Origin: Symbiodinium natans
Taxonomy: Eukaryota; Sar; Dinophyceae; Suessiales; Symbiodiniaceae
NCBI GenBank assembly: GCA_905221605.1
Contig: CAJNDS010002162.1
Span: 105,834-169,833, forward strand
Reading direction: 5' to 3'
Length of the DNA stretch: 64,000 nt
Every line of letters starts with the position of its first letter. Positions within the stretch are counted from its first letter, which is position 1. The notes under the pieces were generated by a model. That model worked only from the letters and a program-made list of their open reading frames with translations. It made no database searches and was not told the DNA's origin. Shown here piece by piece: positions 1 through 12,593 of this stretch. Position numbers and translations under genes: made by a program.

Positions 1-240
1 CTGTCAGAATTCTTTGTCGCATTGCCAGCGACCGCCCGCACGCTTTGAATCACTAATCCCTAAACATCCCTAAACCCTAAACCCTAACCACAAACCTACA
101 ACTGCTGGCCAAACCTCGGCTTCATGACAACCCTATAAGGCCGAATCAACCTGTAAACCCATAGACTCTGAACCCTACAACAAAAAAGTACGTAATTCTG
201 TAACTCAAATCATACTATAGCCGAAAATTTTCAGATGCAA

Positions 241-302
241 TATATATATATGTTTGTTTATTTATTTATATATTTATTTATTATTTTTTATTTATTTATA
301 CA
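241..302. repeat. AT-rich TA/TTTA microsatellite
   Basis: Runs of TA, TTTG and TTTA make a nearly pure A+T stretch in otherwise mixed-composition DNA. No coding signal is seen here. Confidence 0.85.
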
Positions 303-443
303 ATAGATGTATATAGTATATTGCCCATATGCATGCAGTTGCATACCCTTCATGTTGCTGATGTCGAGCCGCTTCTCGAGCGCGCCGATGACGGCGGTCA
401 GCATCTTCAAGTCGGGCGGCCACCTGCAGCAAAGGGCTTTTTC

Positions 444-536
444 GGTTTAGGGGTTTAGGGGTTTAGGGGTTTAGGGGTTTAGGGGTTTCTAGGGTTTCTT
501 GGGTCTAGGGGTCTAGGGGTTTAGGGTTTAGGGGAG
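444..536. repeat. Telomere-like array, 8-mer TTTAGGGG variant
   Basis: Five consecutive TTTAGGGG units are followed by degenerate units (GTTTCTAGG, GGTCTAGGGG). The 8-base period differs from the 7-base TTTAGGG seen in most other arrays of the window. Confidence 0.9.
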
Positions 537-1119
537 ATCCATAAAGGTGTTTCGGGCTTCGGAGTTTGAAGGTTTCGGGTTTTGCTTGGGTTTCCTCCGA
601 AGGCTTCGGATTTTTGCTTGGGTTTCCTGGGCGTTTTGGGCATGGGAATTTGGTCAACACTGAACGCCACCCCCGACTCGCGGTCCTGATCTCTGCGGTG
701 CTACGGGACCGCCTTGGCCCTCTAAACACCAAATTGCGGGGGCGCCCAACCCCTTCCCCCCCCCCCCCTCCCCCCGTCCCTCTCTATCCCTAACCCTGCA
801 AAGGGCCCAAGGGCCCCCTAAACCCTAAACCCCAAACTCTACTTCCTGAACCCTACATCCTTCGAACCCCGAAGGGCCTCTCGGCCTCGGGCGACCAAAG
901 CAACGCCAAGGCCTCCTGCCACCTGCCCGGGGCTTAGGGCCCTGGGGTTGAAAGTCGGTTCAAGGGTCCGAAGGGCTTAAGGGTCTTAGGGCTTAAGGGG
1001 CCTTAGGGTTTAGGGCTTAAAGAGTTGAGGGTTTAGAGGGTGTTAAGGCCCGAAACCTTAAACCGACTTGCTGAATGAAGCACCTGCCGGTCCGCGAATC
1101 CCATCAGGATTTAGGATCC
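537..1119. other. Gene-free stretch, degenerate telomere-like DNA
   Basis: It holds a poly-C run near 757-774, decayed CCCTAAA units near 785-860 and decayed TTTAGGG-like units near 985-1040. No gene is recognised. Confidence 0.6.
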
Positions 1120-1237
1120 TAGGGTTTAGGGTTAGGGTTTAGGGTTTAGGGCTTAGGGTTTAGGGCTTAGGGCTTAGGGTTTGGGTTTAGGGTCTAGGGT
1201 TTCGGGCTTAGGGCTTAGGCCTTAGGGTTTAGGGTTT
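1120..1237. repeat. Interstitial telomere-like array (TTTAGGG with CTTAGGG)
   Basis: About sixteen 7-base units alternate TTTAGGG and CTTAGGG, with a few single-base variants. The G-rich strand is the + strand. Confidence 0.9.
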
Positions 1238-1238
1238 G

Positions 1239-4077
1239 AACCATTTCAAAAGCGTGGAGACCTCGTCCCCTGGCATGTGCCTACAAGCGCTGGATGTACA
1301 AAAGCAACAGAACCTGAGTTTGACACCTTTAAGATCCTTTAAGCGCATATAAGAAGAATCCCAAGGCCCTGAAACATAGCTCCAAACCACACAAGCTGGT
1401 CGCCTCTGCCGCCGTCCAAGCCTGGCCGCCAAGGAAGTCTGTTGCCGCAGCCACTTCGTCCGTGCCCCGTAGTCCGAGAAGCCGCCTCTGCACCACAAGA
1501 ACTGCACAGGAATTAGTTTGTTGGGGGGTGGGGGGGGCGGGGGGGAGGGCTCTAAAAAGGGCTTTTGGGAGCTCGAGATCTAAGGGTTCAGGGGTTTTAG
1601 GGTGTCTTTAGTGTCCAGCTTCGTACAAGTAGGGCAACCCTCGGGGTTTCTAAGAGATGTCGGGGTTGCAAAGAGTCAGAGATTACAGAACAACCAAACC
1701 CTTAGTAACACAGCCCCCGAGTTTAGCCCGAAACATGTCATACATCTACCTGCATGGGGAAAGTAAGCATCCAGGAGTGCAGGAAATGCCCTTGGATGAG
1801 GAACCCCTTCTCAAGAATTTGCCTTTCTAAGAATAAATCCAACATAATTTGCCCCCCCCCCCCAACCCATACCCCGTAGCCTAGAAAACGAGAATGTAAG
1901 GAAGGATTCTACCATACCCCCTTATTTTCTTGTACGGGTATGCCCAAGGGGTATGTTGAGTTGTTCTTAAACCCCTTATAAACCCTAGAGACTAGAAACA
2001 CTACATGAAAGCGACCTCCAACTGCCCATGGGCTTGCGGAGGCACCTCCTCCGCCCGCTCCATACCTGGCAAACAATGTTTGCAACTGGGGATTTCGGTG
2101 TGTTGGCAGTACCTTTGGGCTTCGGATTAGCACTTCATGCTGTCGGGGTGGGTTTCGGGTTCCTCCAGCAGTCTCGGGTATGAGGGAATTCGGGTGTAGT
2201 TGGGGCTTGCGCGCGGTTTTGGTGCTTCGGGGTTGCTGTGGTTCGCAGGTCATCAACAACTAGCCACATCACCAGAGTCGATTGTGCGCCCGTTTGTGGT
2301 CTGAATCACAAGCTAGACGAAGCCCCACATGCTGCGGATCGAAACCTTCCTCGAAGCGCCGGCTGTGCCACAGGCCCCACACGCAAACACCTTGACCCAA
2401 CCCTGCCAGCGCGTCATTTCCATGCCGCCATACTCTATTCAATCCCGAAGCTCCTAAGCTTCTGTCTGCAGACCCTGCCATATTCGCGCACGTAGCGCGG
2501 CGTGCGGCGAAGCCTTCCGTGTGGAAGGGCGCTGCGCAAGAACAGCGGGCTGGAGCGAGTAATCTACGGCCGGGCCTCAGCCACTATGTTGTGGTTAGTA
2601 TCCTCCCCCTCTGGCTTGGTAGCCCTGGAACCGTATTGCAATAAGGCTGCCCTTTTGTGGGTTGCTTACTAAGGGCACCCGGAACCCGAAAAGTAACCCT
2701 TTATGGCCCTCAAAGCTGAGGCCCATTTCCGGCTGGCAAGCCTTAAGCTTGCCTCTTGTTGTCCACGAAATTTCGGCCGTCTCCGCTGGAAAGGCTTTCG
2801 GGTACTGCGGCATAGGGTGATCTACGGGGTACTGTCGAGGGTACTGTAGAGGTCCGAGGGTTTGGGACTTCAGGTTTTTGAGGCTTTAGGGTTCAGAGGT
2901 TCGGCTTAGGATCGGGGACGGCCGGGAGATCATGGCAGGTTCGTTAGCTTCGGAAAGCGTCGAAGCGCCCCCATCACCCACGCCACTGAAGAGCTTCACT
3001 CACTCCTGCGGCTGCGTTCTGCGTTGCATGGGGGGGGGTATCTAGAAACCAAACCTCCACCTGTGTTTTTTTTGGACACCAAAACTGTCTATATTCGAGT
3101 CTGATGCAAAACTGGGTACCCAAGAAAGCGGAACTGCAACTCGAGGTCCGGGTTTGGGGTTGAGGGACTTGAGGGCTTCGAGGTTCGGGTTTGGGGTTGA
3201 GGGTGTACGGAATCATCTTGGAAGCGAAACAGCGGGATCTGGATCCTCTGCACTTTCTGCGATTCTGTCATTATGCCCAGCAGCTGGGGAGCAGGGCTGA
3301 GGTTTCGAGGTGTTGAGGTTTAGGCCATGCCAGGCCGACAAAGTTCGCGGGTCTTGCTTGTTGATTCTGGGCCAAAGGTGGCGACATTGTCTTTACTAGT
3401 TTTGCTGTTGTTTCATAAGTGACTGTTAAAAAACGCCGCAGCAAAAGTGCGAAGATGGCCCAAGTGAGTCTGGCATGCGCTGCCCGAGCGATGCCTCTTT
3501 CACGATGTTTCTCCAAGCAGAGAAGACTCTCGTCAGTTCTCGCGCTTTGCTGATGGCGACATGCTCGGTTCCCCTGTCACAAGGGAAGACCTCATGCCAC
3601 TTTGTTACATTGCCTTGAGGAGCGGTGGGCTATGACTGGGCAGCTTCCATTGAGTCCGCCTTGTGAAAGTCCGCCGCTGCTTTGTCAGGAAGGGACAAGA
3701 CATTTTGCGCGATGCCACTACATCAGAGCTAACTTGCCAGCAAAGTGACACCTGCACGTCTGGAGTCAAGCCTCTCAGACATGTCACTTTCTTGGCAGCT
3801 TTTTTGGTGTGCAGGAGTCCGCTCCAAGCTTCAGGACTTTTGACTGCCGATTTTGACTGCCGACTCGCGTGTGTTGCGGGACTAGGGTGCGGCAAATGCC
3901 AGGATTCGGAGCTTGGGGAAGCCTAAACCCTAAAACCGCGCTGAACAGCCAGAAAGCTTGGCCACCTCCAGTCGCCGGCGCGCTGGAGACCTTCAACTTT
4001 CCCCGCTTGATGCCCGTGTAGTCCGGATTCTCAAGCAGGACTGTGCTCTTGATGTCCTGGGGCGTGTTAGGCTATGC
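1239..4077. other. Gene-free stretch with small repeats
   Basis: Mostly unique DNA with scattered decayed telomere units. A G-rich tract lies at 1525-1548 and a poly-C run at 1852-1863. A short foldback at 1913-1955 has CATACCCC and AAGGGGTATG at its ends. A 26 bp direct repeat lies at 3141-3166 and 3178-3203, differing at one base. The open frames here are short (at most 116 codons) and match no family I recognise. Confidence 0.55.
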
Positions 4078-4165
4078 ATGTATATATATATGTGTATATA
4101 TATGTAGTATATATATATATGGTAGCATATATATAGATATAGAGAGATATATATATATATATATA
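4078..4165. repeat. TA/GTATATAT microsatellite
   Basis: A TA-based simple repeat with GT and GAGA interruptions, followed directly by one or two TTTAGGG units. A tyrosine/isoleucine-rich open frame over it is a by-product of the repeat. Confidence 0.9.
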
Positions 4166-4169
4166 GTGC

Positions 4170-4820
4170 TTTAGGGTTTAGGGTTCGGGTGGCCATTGGA
4201 GGCACTCGAAACATCCAAACCTTCTGCAAAACTTGGGGGCCCCCAGCCCTCCGCCCCCACCCTGTCTTCAGGCTTTGGTCACTATCAGCCACGATCACTC
4301 CTGGGCCCCTGCTTTCTACTTCTTCAGGACCCTCTTCAGGGCCCCTTTTTAGAGTTGCCCCACAAGGGTCTGACACTTATACGAACCTTGGGAACTACAA
4401 TGCTGAGCAAAGACAATGCACAGCTCATGGTCCCCAAGTTTCACAGCTGACCTAACACGAAGCCCCATCTTTAGCCTTACTACAACAGCTGAAATGCCTA
4501 CCGTCCCTGGAAGGAGATAAGTGAACCCCTTTTCTAAAGATTTGGAACGCTGATTCTTGTGTGCCTCAAGCCCTGAACCCCATCTGATACCAAACCTTAA
4601 GCCCTGAAGTCCAAACCCTGCAAGTAAACCCTCAACTCTCATGCCTAAACCCTACACCCTGAAATCCCACTCCCAACCTTTAAGAACCTGAGCCCAAAAT
4701 GAGACTCAAATGTCTACACCCTAAACACCGCCTCTTCCCGTACAACTCAGTAAAGAAGAGTAATAACAAGCATGTAATCGCACCAATAAACATACCATCA
4801 CAAAACCATGGAAATTAAGA
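4170..4820. other. Gene-free stretch
   Basis: Unique DNA with decayed CCTAAACCC units around 4560-4690. No recognisable gene, RNA or mobile element. Confidence 0.5.
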
Positions 4821-4822
4821 CA

Positions 4823-4825
4823 TGC

Positions 4826-4857
<32 letters not shown>

Positions 4858-4958
4858 ATAAATACATGTATATATATATATGTGTGTGTGTGTGTGCATC
4901 TATTTCTTTCTTTATTTATTTATGGACTTTTATTTATATCTATATTATATATACACAT
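4823..4958. repeat. Compound microsatellite (TATG, TA, TG, TTTA)
   Basis: Successive blocks of TATG, TA, TG and TTTA/TATAT repeats. Adjacent pure blocks of related motifs are typical of slippage-driven growth. Confidence 0.9.
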
Positions 4959-4959
4959 A

Positions 4960-5835
4960 CAGAACCAACCAAATCTGCACAACATCGAATCGAGGGGCCC
5001 TTGGCGAGCAGAGCCCCTTCCGCGAGAGCGTTCCCGGAATGCCATGGTTTGGGCTCCGGGGTCCAGGGCTTCCGGCGCGGCCCTGCGTAACCTGAGGGGG
5101 GTTCTCAAAAAGGGGGACAGGGGGAATGAAAGGGCGGAGAGGCTTGGTTTGGAGTTTTTGGTTGGGGTTTTTGGTTTTGGGAGGTTCGGGCTGCCGAGGC
5201 TCTGGCCCATGGGGAGAATTTAGGGTTCGGAGGGCGGGGATGGCTTTTAACTGGGCTGTGGAAGCACTGGGACATGGGAACCCTATTCTGGGACCCCAAC
5301 GGCAGGAACAATCTTGAAACCCCAAAGGCAGGAACGATTTAAGCGCTAAGCTCGAGACAGTGAAAACACACCCCTTGGGGTTTTCAGGGTTTAGGGCTTT
5401 AACAGCTTTGACCTTCAAGGCCTCAACGCCTCAGAACCTGCCAATAAAGACCAACAGCTGCACTATGCTTTGCTGAGATGGCGCCATTAATTAGTTCCCA
5501 TCATTGAGATCAAACCCCTCGGAATTTCAAATCGCGGCGTGAGCAACTTCGCGGGACCGGAGAGCGGGCGAAAACTCCTCGGGCCGCATCTTGGCACTTA
5601 GGCTTGTAGTAGAATAGTACACTAACACAGCAATAGGGTTTCTATACACTATAAACAAAAACAATACAATGACTGGCTCTACAAAAATAAGATAGCAATA
5701 GAATATATAGATAATACTGTGGTATAACAATGTACTAATGTGTCATGATTGTTCTGCTGAACCGTCAAGGCTGTAAGGGCTTCAACGATTGAGGTAGCAA
5801 CCTGCCTGCTGCTTGCGTGCTGCTCTTTCTTTGCT
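4960..5835. other. Gene-free stretch with a short tandem duplication
   Basis: A unit of about 28 bases containing CCCCAAAGGCAGGAAC is present twice in tandem near 5293-5343 with a few differences. The part from 5600 to 5740 is AT-rich. An open frame of up to 157 codons on the minus strand (5418-4945) matches nothing I recognise. Confidence 0.5.
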
Positions 5836-5990
5836 ATCGGTGGTTGTTGTGGTTGTTGCAGTGGTTGTTGTGCTTGTTGTAGCGGTGATCGTGGTCGTGA
5901 CGGCGGCAGTGATTGCCGTTACAGTTTGGTTGTGGTTGTGGTAGTCGCTGCTGTGGTGGTGGTGGTGGTGGTGGTGGTGGTGGTGGTGGC

Positions 5991-6043
<53 letters not shown>

Positions 6044-6264
6044 TAGTGCTGCTGCTGCGGCGGTGGCGGTGGTGGTGGTGGTGGTGGTGGTAGTGCTGCT
6101 GCTGCTGCGGCGGTGGCGGGGCAGCGGCGGCAGCGGCGGCGGCGGCGGCGGTGGTGGTGGTGGCCGTGGTGGTTGGGTGATTGCGTTTCGCAATGGTTGT
6201 GATGGTTGTGGCGGCTGTTGCTGTTGCTGTGGCAGTGGCTGTTGTTGTTGTTGCGGCTGTGGCT
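5836..6264. repeat. Triplet-repeat block (GTT/GTG/GCG on the + strand)
   Basis: About 430 bases of near-continuous 3-base periodicity run through sub-blocks GTT, GTG, GCGGTG, GCT/GCG and back to GTT. Three reading frames stay open across it, as expected for any triplet repeat. The longest is a 189-codon minus-strand frame (6351-5782). Its first 30 or so residues are hydrophobic, and they are followed by Asn/His-, Arg-, Pro-, His- and Thr-rich runs. A real low-complexity protein cannot be excluded, but the frame is better explained by the repeat. Confidence 0.85.
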
Positions 6265-7863
6265 GAACCCCCCTCCCCCGAAAAAACAGAAGCTAAACCT
6301 AAATCTTAGTAGCCAAAGACACTTCACCATGAGCGGCCCAGTTGCTCCCACTTTGCTAATCGCATTGGCGCTGCAGGAGATGGGGCTCCACCGCTCCTGT
6401 TCGTGGCAAGAGACGACTCCGACAAAGCCTGGTACCCCTCAATGAGGGAATACGCTTTTTGCACTATGCATAGAGCCTCTCGATGTATGAATAAGGTGTA
6501 TGCTGGTGGTGGCTTTCCGAATGGGGGCTTCGGCCACCTGAACATGCACAAGGATCTGCGGCCAGGCGAGGGGTTGCAACTTGGCAGGGCGGCAATGCCA
6601 AATCGCGAGAACCTCTGGTCTGGGCATTTGCCAAAGAAGCTGAATTGCGCGGTGTGAGACGCTTTAGTTTTGGGAAATCTTGGGAAGTCTTGGGAGACGT
6701 CACGCTCATTACTTGTCCATGTTGCCCCAAGCTTGCATCTACTTCATAGCCCGACGCATGCAAGCTCCTCAATTACCGACCGCCAAGTGCGTAACAATCC
6801 GAACAAAAAGCGGTCCCATTTGGGCCCGTCCAGGCTAGAGAGGCTTTTCAGGGTTTATGTGGGTGTTGCAGGGTGTAGGGCTTGGAGTGTAGGGGCCTGA
6901 ACGGCTTCCCATCCCTCCAACTTCGGTACACCCCGCCCCCACCTCCGAGGTGGACACAGTTGAAGCTCCAGCCCAGCACCCTTCGAAGACCATAATGTAT
7001 GATTGTATGATCATGGATGGCCATTCTGTCTGCAGCAATGGCACCTGCCTTCAGCACAGCTGAAAGTGCAGCAGGTGCTGCCACAACAACTGTCACAAAG
7101 AACGCTGTCTGTGGTGCAAAACTGTCGTGAAGCCTTTGACTTCTTGACTGCTAAGCACGGCCAGCTGAGGCCCCCCCCCCACTAAACCCTAAGCATCGAA
7201 AGCCCAGGGCCCTGAAAACCCAAAAGCCCGAAACCGCCGAAACCCCATCCCAGCCCTGGGCTCACCCCCCAGGCCTCGGCAGGTTCCGGGATGAAGGAGG
7301 GCTCCCCTGGCCTTTGCTTCAACGCACCAGCGAGGGTGGATTGCTGCTTCTTCGCAGGGACTTGGGTCACCCTGCAACGGATCCGCCCTAAAACGGCTGT
7401 GTAGGCTTCATCTTTCTCGCTTCCGTACTATACGAACCAGTACATAAGGTACTAAGGTCGAATGATGTGAAGGCTTTTTAAAAAGACTCCCTGAGCATGT
7501 TGAAGCGAGGGCCGGCTCAGAAGGCCAAGCAAGCGAGACAAAGACGCAGCTTTCTGTGCAACCGGCAAGCAAAGAGAGAGTCCTCTCAAACAAAAGAAGC
7601 CCGCAGGCCCAAACACCATAACCCTAAAACCCTAAAACCCCCGAACCCTAAACCCTAAAAACCCAAAAAACCCACCTACGAGAAAAAAGGCCAAGGGGCC
7701 AAAGGATCGGGATGGCCTTTTCCATGGCTAAGGCAGCATCCTCGTTGCTCTGCCGAGGGAGCACGGGTTCTGGGAGCGATGGCTCCAGGGCAGGCGTGGC
7801 AACCTTGGGCACGGATTTGGGGTTGGGGGTTTAGGGTTTGTGGGCTTTAGGGTTTAGGGTTTA
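6265..7863. other. Gene-free stretch ending in telomere-like units
   Basis: Largely unique DNA. CCCTAAAA-type units lie at about 7615-7665 and TTTAGGG units at about 7825-7863, directly against the mobile element that follows. Overlapping open frames of 60-100 codons on both strands show no recognisable motifs. Confidence 0.5.
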
Positions 7864-7990
7864 GGGATGTTCCCCCTTATATTATACTAGCAGTCCTTCG
7901 TAGGGATTTTTTTTTTTTTTTTTGGGGGGGGGGGGGGGGGGGGAACGATAATCCCTATAAAGGACTGTTAGTCTAAATGGGAGCATCCCA
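7864..7990. mobile_element. Foldback (MITE-like) element, family A copy 1
   Basis: The left end reads GGGATGTTCCCCCTTAT and the right end is its complement in relaxed form (ATGGGAGCATCCCA). Both arms contain CAGTCCTT / AAGGACTG and GGGAT / ATCCC blocks. The centre is replaced by a run of 17 T followed by 20 G, which makes this copy longer than the usual 100 bases. The left flank is a TTTAGGG array. No transposase is encoded. Confidence 0.85.
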
Positions 7991-8860
7991 AGTTGTGGGC
8001 TTGGTGTGAGAGACCTGGGTTTCCGGAAGTTTCCAGGTTCTTGGGGGAGCTTGGGGCTGTCGTGAGATCAGCGGAAGACCCCGAACCTCCTGTCTCAAGG
8101 TCACCTCTGGACCCAAGCCCTGAACAGATGAATTGTTGAAACAAACAAAAGCAAACAAACTCCCTGCGAAGCCGGCAAAAGAAGAAAAGAAGCCCAGAAG
8201 ATCACTAGGAGGGCCCTGAAAGGGGTGGCAGTTGCGGGTCTTCGGCCCCTAAACCGAAGCCCTAAGCATCTACACTCTAAACCCTAAAACCTGAACCCTA
8301 AACCCTAAATCCTAAACCCTAAACCCTGAACCCTGAACCCTGAACTTAGGGGAGCCTGCTGCTTGGCGATCTTGGGCTCAGGATGCGTGCCGGCAAGCTG
8401 GTATTTGCCTTGGGCGTTTGAGATCCACCCGGGGCGCTTTAGGGCATACGCCTTAGGATTTAGGGATTCGGGTTTAGGGTTTAGGACTTAGGGTTTGAGG
8501 TTTAGGGCTTAGGGTTTAGGGCCTATAGCCTGGGGCCGAGCTGCGCGGAAGGCCCTTCATTCTCCGCGACGTGGGCTTCTCGCATCCAAGGCCTCGCGGT
8601 TTCGTGCACCCTAAACCCCAAACCCCAAACTTCTAACCCTAAACCTAAACGGCCCTAAACCCAAACCCCTAAACCCCTAAACCCGAAACCCTGAACCCTA
8701 GTTTAAGCCCTTAAAGCCCTCATTAAACCACAACTCCACCTAAATCCTGAGAAGCCCCAAGTGTATGTATTGGGGGCTCGGTGGTCTTCGGCTTCTCAAG
8801 GTCTGCATCTGAAGCGTGGCAAGACTCCGCAAGCGAAGCCCGAGGCTTGAGTGATTCAGA
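7991..8860. other. Three telomere-like arrays of alternating orientation
   Basis: CCCTAAA units at about 8277-8343, TTTAGGG units at about 8459-8525 and CCCTAAA/CCCCAAA units at about 8605-8705 are separated by 80-115 bases of unique DNA. No gene is recognised. Confidence 0.7.
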
Positions 8861-8969
8861 TGGGATGTTCCCCCTTAAGCTAGCAGCCCTTCATAGGGAT
8901 GATCATAGGGGTACTAGAATCCCTATTATGGACTGTTAGTATATGGGGAAAGATCTCAAGATATCCCAA
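8861..8969. mobile_element. Family A foldback element copy 2, with 8 bp target duplication
   Basis: The left arm starts TGGGATGTTCCCCCTTA and the right arm ends ATATCCCAA after a short tandem-like extension. Inner blocks CAGCCCTTCATAGGGAT and ATCCCTATTATGGACTG pair with each other. The element is flanked by a perfect 8-base direct repeat GATTCAGA at 8853-8860 and 8970-8977, the mark of a staggered-cut insertion. It is non-coding and about 109 bases long. Confidence 0.92.
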
Positions 8970-11900
8970 GATTCAGAAGTGGCCTCCTGTGGATATTGCA
9001 GCATCGCACGCCCCCGAACCAAAACTGGGGCACAGGGAAAACCATGTTTGGGAGAAAACCCTGTGCTCCACAACACGGTAGTGCCGTCATGTGCAGCACA
9101 CCGAAACAATGACGAACGAAGCAACAGCCTGCCAGTCCCATCAGTCCAGCACCGAGCATGTTATCAGGGCCTGGGCTTTGGATGATTTCTTGGCGCTGAA
9201 GGAGGAGCGGAGGCCTTTGTTTGGGTTGAGTAGAGGGGGTTTAAGGGATCTAGAGTTCCAGTTAGTTCAGAATCCCCATCTGACTCCCTCCCCACATAGC
9301 ATATATCACACCATACCAGAGTATATCGTCTATGCCCCTAAGTAGTACATAGTAGTACCATGTGGTACTCATAGCCGCTCCCCCACAAATACTCAGCTGA
9401 GACGGCTTAGGGTCTAGGGCTCTTCTTTTTTACCTCAGTTGTGCCGCACCTCCCTCTTGATTCGCAGGGCCTAGCGTATGTAAAGCTGTTAGGAGATGCT
9501 CATGTAACAGCAATCCATGAAAAGTCTCCCCCTAAACCCTAAACCCTAAACCCTAAACCCCAAACCCCAAACCCTAAACCCTAACACCTCAAGAATCAGG
9601 TATATTCGGGCTCTGTTTCTTGGGCTGCAGGTTCGAGAGGCTGAGGTTCCGCCGCTGCCCGGGAAAGGAGGCCTGTGCAGCCTCTTCGGGTTTAGGGTTT
9701 AGGGTATAGAGGGTTTACAGCTTTAGGCTTTAGGGTTTAGGTTCAGGAGTTTATGGATCGAGTTTAGGATTAGGCTAGTTACGAGGGTACCTGGAACACC
9801 GACTGAAACCCCAAGCCCAAGCAGCCCCATAAGAACAGCCACTCGGCCGTACACCACCCCCAACGCCCGACGTGATGATCTTTAGAAGCAAAAAAACCGC
9901 ATCACCCCGTGCGCAATCGCAAGCAACAAGACACCACCGCAAGATGAGTCTCAGACTCCCAGGGTTAGATAAGCCCTGCCTAAACACTATAAACCACCCT
10001 GAACCCTAGCTAAACCCTCCGTGAAACTAACCCCCATCACTTGGTGCGCCCTTGTTCGCTTCCTTCACACGTTCAGTTACCATTAGTCACGTGCCGTTCA
10101 TTCATAAACTCATTCACGCTTCTAATCATGGAATGAGGATGGGCTATGCCTATAAGCCCTGACCCTGAATTTTGTAGGGCTCACGAGCTTCAAGGTTTCG
10201 GTACTCTAGAAGCACAAGGTGGATGTACGTCCGCTCCCCAAACCGCCCCCTCCTTCCGAGAACCCCCCCCCCCCCCCCCCCAAGAAAACACCTTCATGGT
10301 ACATCTGAAGTGTCTTTTCGCGTTTAGGTAGGGGCTCATCGGGGAGGGGATTAATCGGGATCATGACCACTCAGGCCAAGGTCTCCTGACTTGAGCTGAA
10401 CTGCCGTGATCAGGGTTTAGGAGCCCCTGAATGCTAAACCCTAAACCCTAAACCCTCAACCCTAAACCAGAAAAACCCTAAACCCTCAACAACTCTAAAC
10501 CCAAAAGCTTCGAGCCTTGACGGATGGAAAACGAGCCCTCCCACTCGAGAAATAAGGCCACCCACATTCCCGCGAAAAAGGCAAGCGCTCTCAGCTGAAA
10601 CAACCCAGAACCTTGAACCTCCTTGTTGCCGCTGTAAGGAACCTGAGGCTACTTTGCCACAATGAGAATGTGTACTTTAGATCCATGTTACGGTGATGTA
10701 CATAGCAAAACCCTAAACCCTAAACCCTACCACCCCAACAAAGAAACACACAAATCCGAATCCCTGCCCACAGGAATTGCGCTACCCTCCCCGCCCGCCC
10801 CCGGCGCCTGTTTTTTTGGGGTTTCGCCCTTAACCCCAAGCCCCGGCACCTCAGGGGGAAAGGACTCTCCCATGGTCCAGGTGGGCGACAGATTGCGAGC
10901 CTGACTGAACTGACCCAGTTTTAAGGTTTAGGGCTTAGGGTTTCAGGCTTAGGGTTTAGGGTAGCTGACCCAACCCTGAGAATTGAAAAGCTTGTCGTGT
11001 TCAGGCGTAGGTTTCGGGCTGTTGATGGAGCTCCCTTGGCCACTTGTACTCAGAAAGGGATGCAGCCGTGAATCCAAAACAAGTGGGCTTGGACTCTGGT
11101 GGAAAGAAGGATCAACTAAGCTTCTGTGCGATGGGCGGGCATGCAGAATCATTGTCTTCAGTCTGAGTTTCTATCAACACCTTGCAAAGCCAAACGAGTT
11201 CAGAGTTTGGAGATTGAGGTTGACCTAACACTGCATACGCAGCCCTGAGGCAAGCATGCCCCCAGTCGGGCTTCCGCGGTGTTGCCGAGACAAGAATTTA
11301 GAGCGTCCCAAAGCCCTCTCTGGCGCACAGGCCAAACCCTGAACCCTAAAGTCCGAAACGCTAACCCTCAACCCCTAAACCCCGCAACCCGAATCCCTGA
11401 TGCTTCGACCCTTGCTAAACTCAACTATCCGGTCCGGCCGCAAAAGTCTCTTGCACGGCATGCCCTCGGAACCCGCCGACAACCTTAACCTCAGCCCCAA
11501 GGCCTGAACGCAACCCTAGAATGGGACCCCACGCCCACTACAGTAACTGTCCAGCAGGTTCAGTAATGGGCTGGGTTCAAGGGGGTCTGGGAAACACATG
11601 AGAAATCTGCAGGAGGCGTAGTATTCATAGGGGAAAGCGAAGAGTAGCAAACCCTAAGACATTCAACCCCAAGTTCACCCTTACACACCCTCAACCCTCA
11701 ACCCTGGCAACCCTATAAGCCCTCAAGTGCGGCCAGGGTGCTGCCGCACAACGCCGCACGGTTCGTGTACGCGTGCCCCCCATGTCCGGTGGCGCATCAA
11801 AGGTAAACGAGAAACCTCATGCGTCAGGGCGGCCAAGGCTCAGAGTACATTGAACCTCTCAGGGGTTTCGGCACCTCCACAGATAGGAGACTCCGTGGAC

Positions 11901-11975
11901 AGCAGCAGGACCGATGTCCATGTTGAGGGCTTAGGGCAGCGGGCTGAGATTTGCGCTTAGGTTTGCGGCAGGTAC
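8970..11975. other. Gene-free stretch with telomere arrays and homopolymer
   Basis: CCCTAAA/CCCCAAA units lie at 9530-9584, with smaller groups near 9690-9740, 10434-10505, 10701-10725 and 10920-10965. A poly-C run lies at 10263-10281. A short hairpin at 9354-9369 has arms AGTACCA and TGGTACT with a 2-base loop. No gene is recognised. Confidence 0.6.
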
Positions 11976-12069
11976 TGGGCGGACATACTAACAGTCCTGA
12001 ATAGGAATTCTAGTATCCGCTGTTAGAATCCTTCTTAAGGACTGATAGTATCAGGGCGAGCATCTCAAG
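11976..12069. mobile_element. Family A foldback element copy 3 (decayed left end)
   Basis: The arms ACTAACAGTCCTGAATAGGA and CCTTCTTAAGGACTGATAGT pair with each other and match other family copies. The left end is shortened, and the right end reads CGAGCATCTCAA instead of GAACATCCCAA. No target duplication is seen, consistent with an older copy. Confidence 0.75.
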
Positions 12070-12491
12070 TGATGCACATATGCTTTAACTGCCCTGTACC
12101 ATCCGAGGTCCCGCCAAAGCTTCCGGTAAGTCCGAAGGAAATCAAGGGAATGCGTTTGGCGGCAGCGCTGCGTCGTTTCGGCTTAGTCACTGCATCATCT
12201 ACAGACCACAACACAGAGACTTTTCACAGAGTCTAACATTAACAGGGGGGTATCACAACCCTTATATTATGGTGTACCAGAATGAGAATGTGTAACTGTA
12301 GAGGGAGGCCCTAGGTGACGAGATGCTGATTGGGAGCCCACGGCCCTTCGGGCGTTTTAGACAGGCCACGCTCCTCCGTGTGATAAGGACGAGGTGTGGC
12401 CCCGAGGACGATCGAGCCCTTCCTGAGGGACAAGGTTCCAGCATCCGCCCGAGACCCCTACGTAAAGCTTGCGGGACTCAGGGATAAGAGC

Positions 12492-12593
12492 TTGGGATGT
12501 TCCCTCTTATACTAACTGACTTTCATAGGGATTCTAGTACCCCGACTATGACACCCCTATTAAGGACTGCTAGCATAAGGGGGAACATCCCAA
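12492..12593. mobile_element. Family A foldback element copy 4, with target duplication
   Basis: This is a near-intact copy. The left terminus is TTGGGATGTTCCCTCTTATA and the right terminus ends AGGGGGAACATCCCAA, with paired ACTTTCATAGGGAT and CCCTATTAAGGACT inside. ATAAGAG lies immediately outside both ends (12484-12490 and 12594-12600). Counting the next base, the duplication is 8 bases with one mismatch at its last position. Copy 3 lies only about 420 bases away. Confidence 0.93.
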
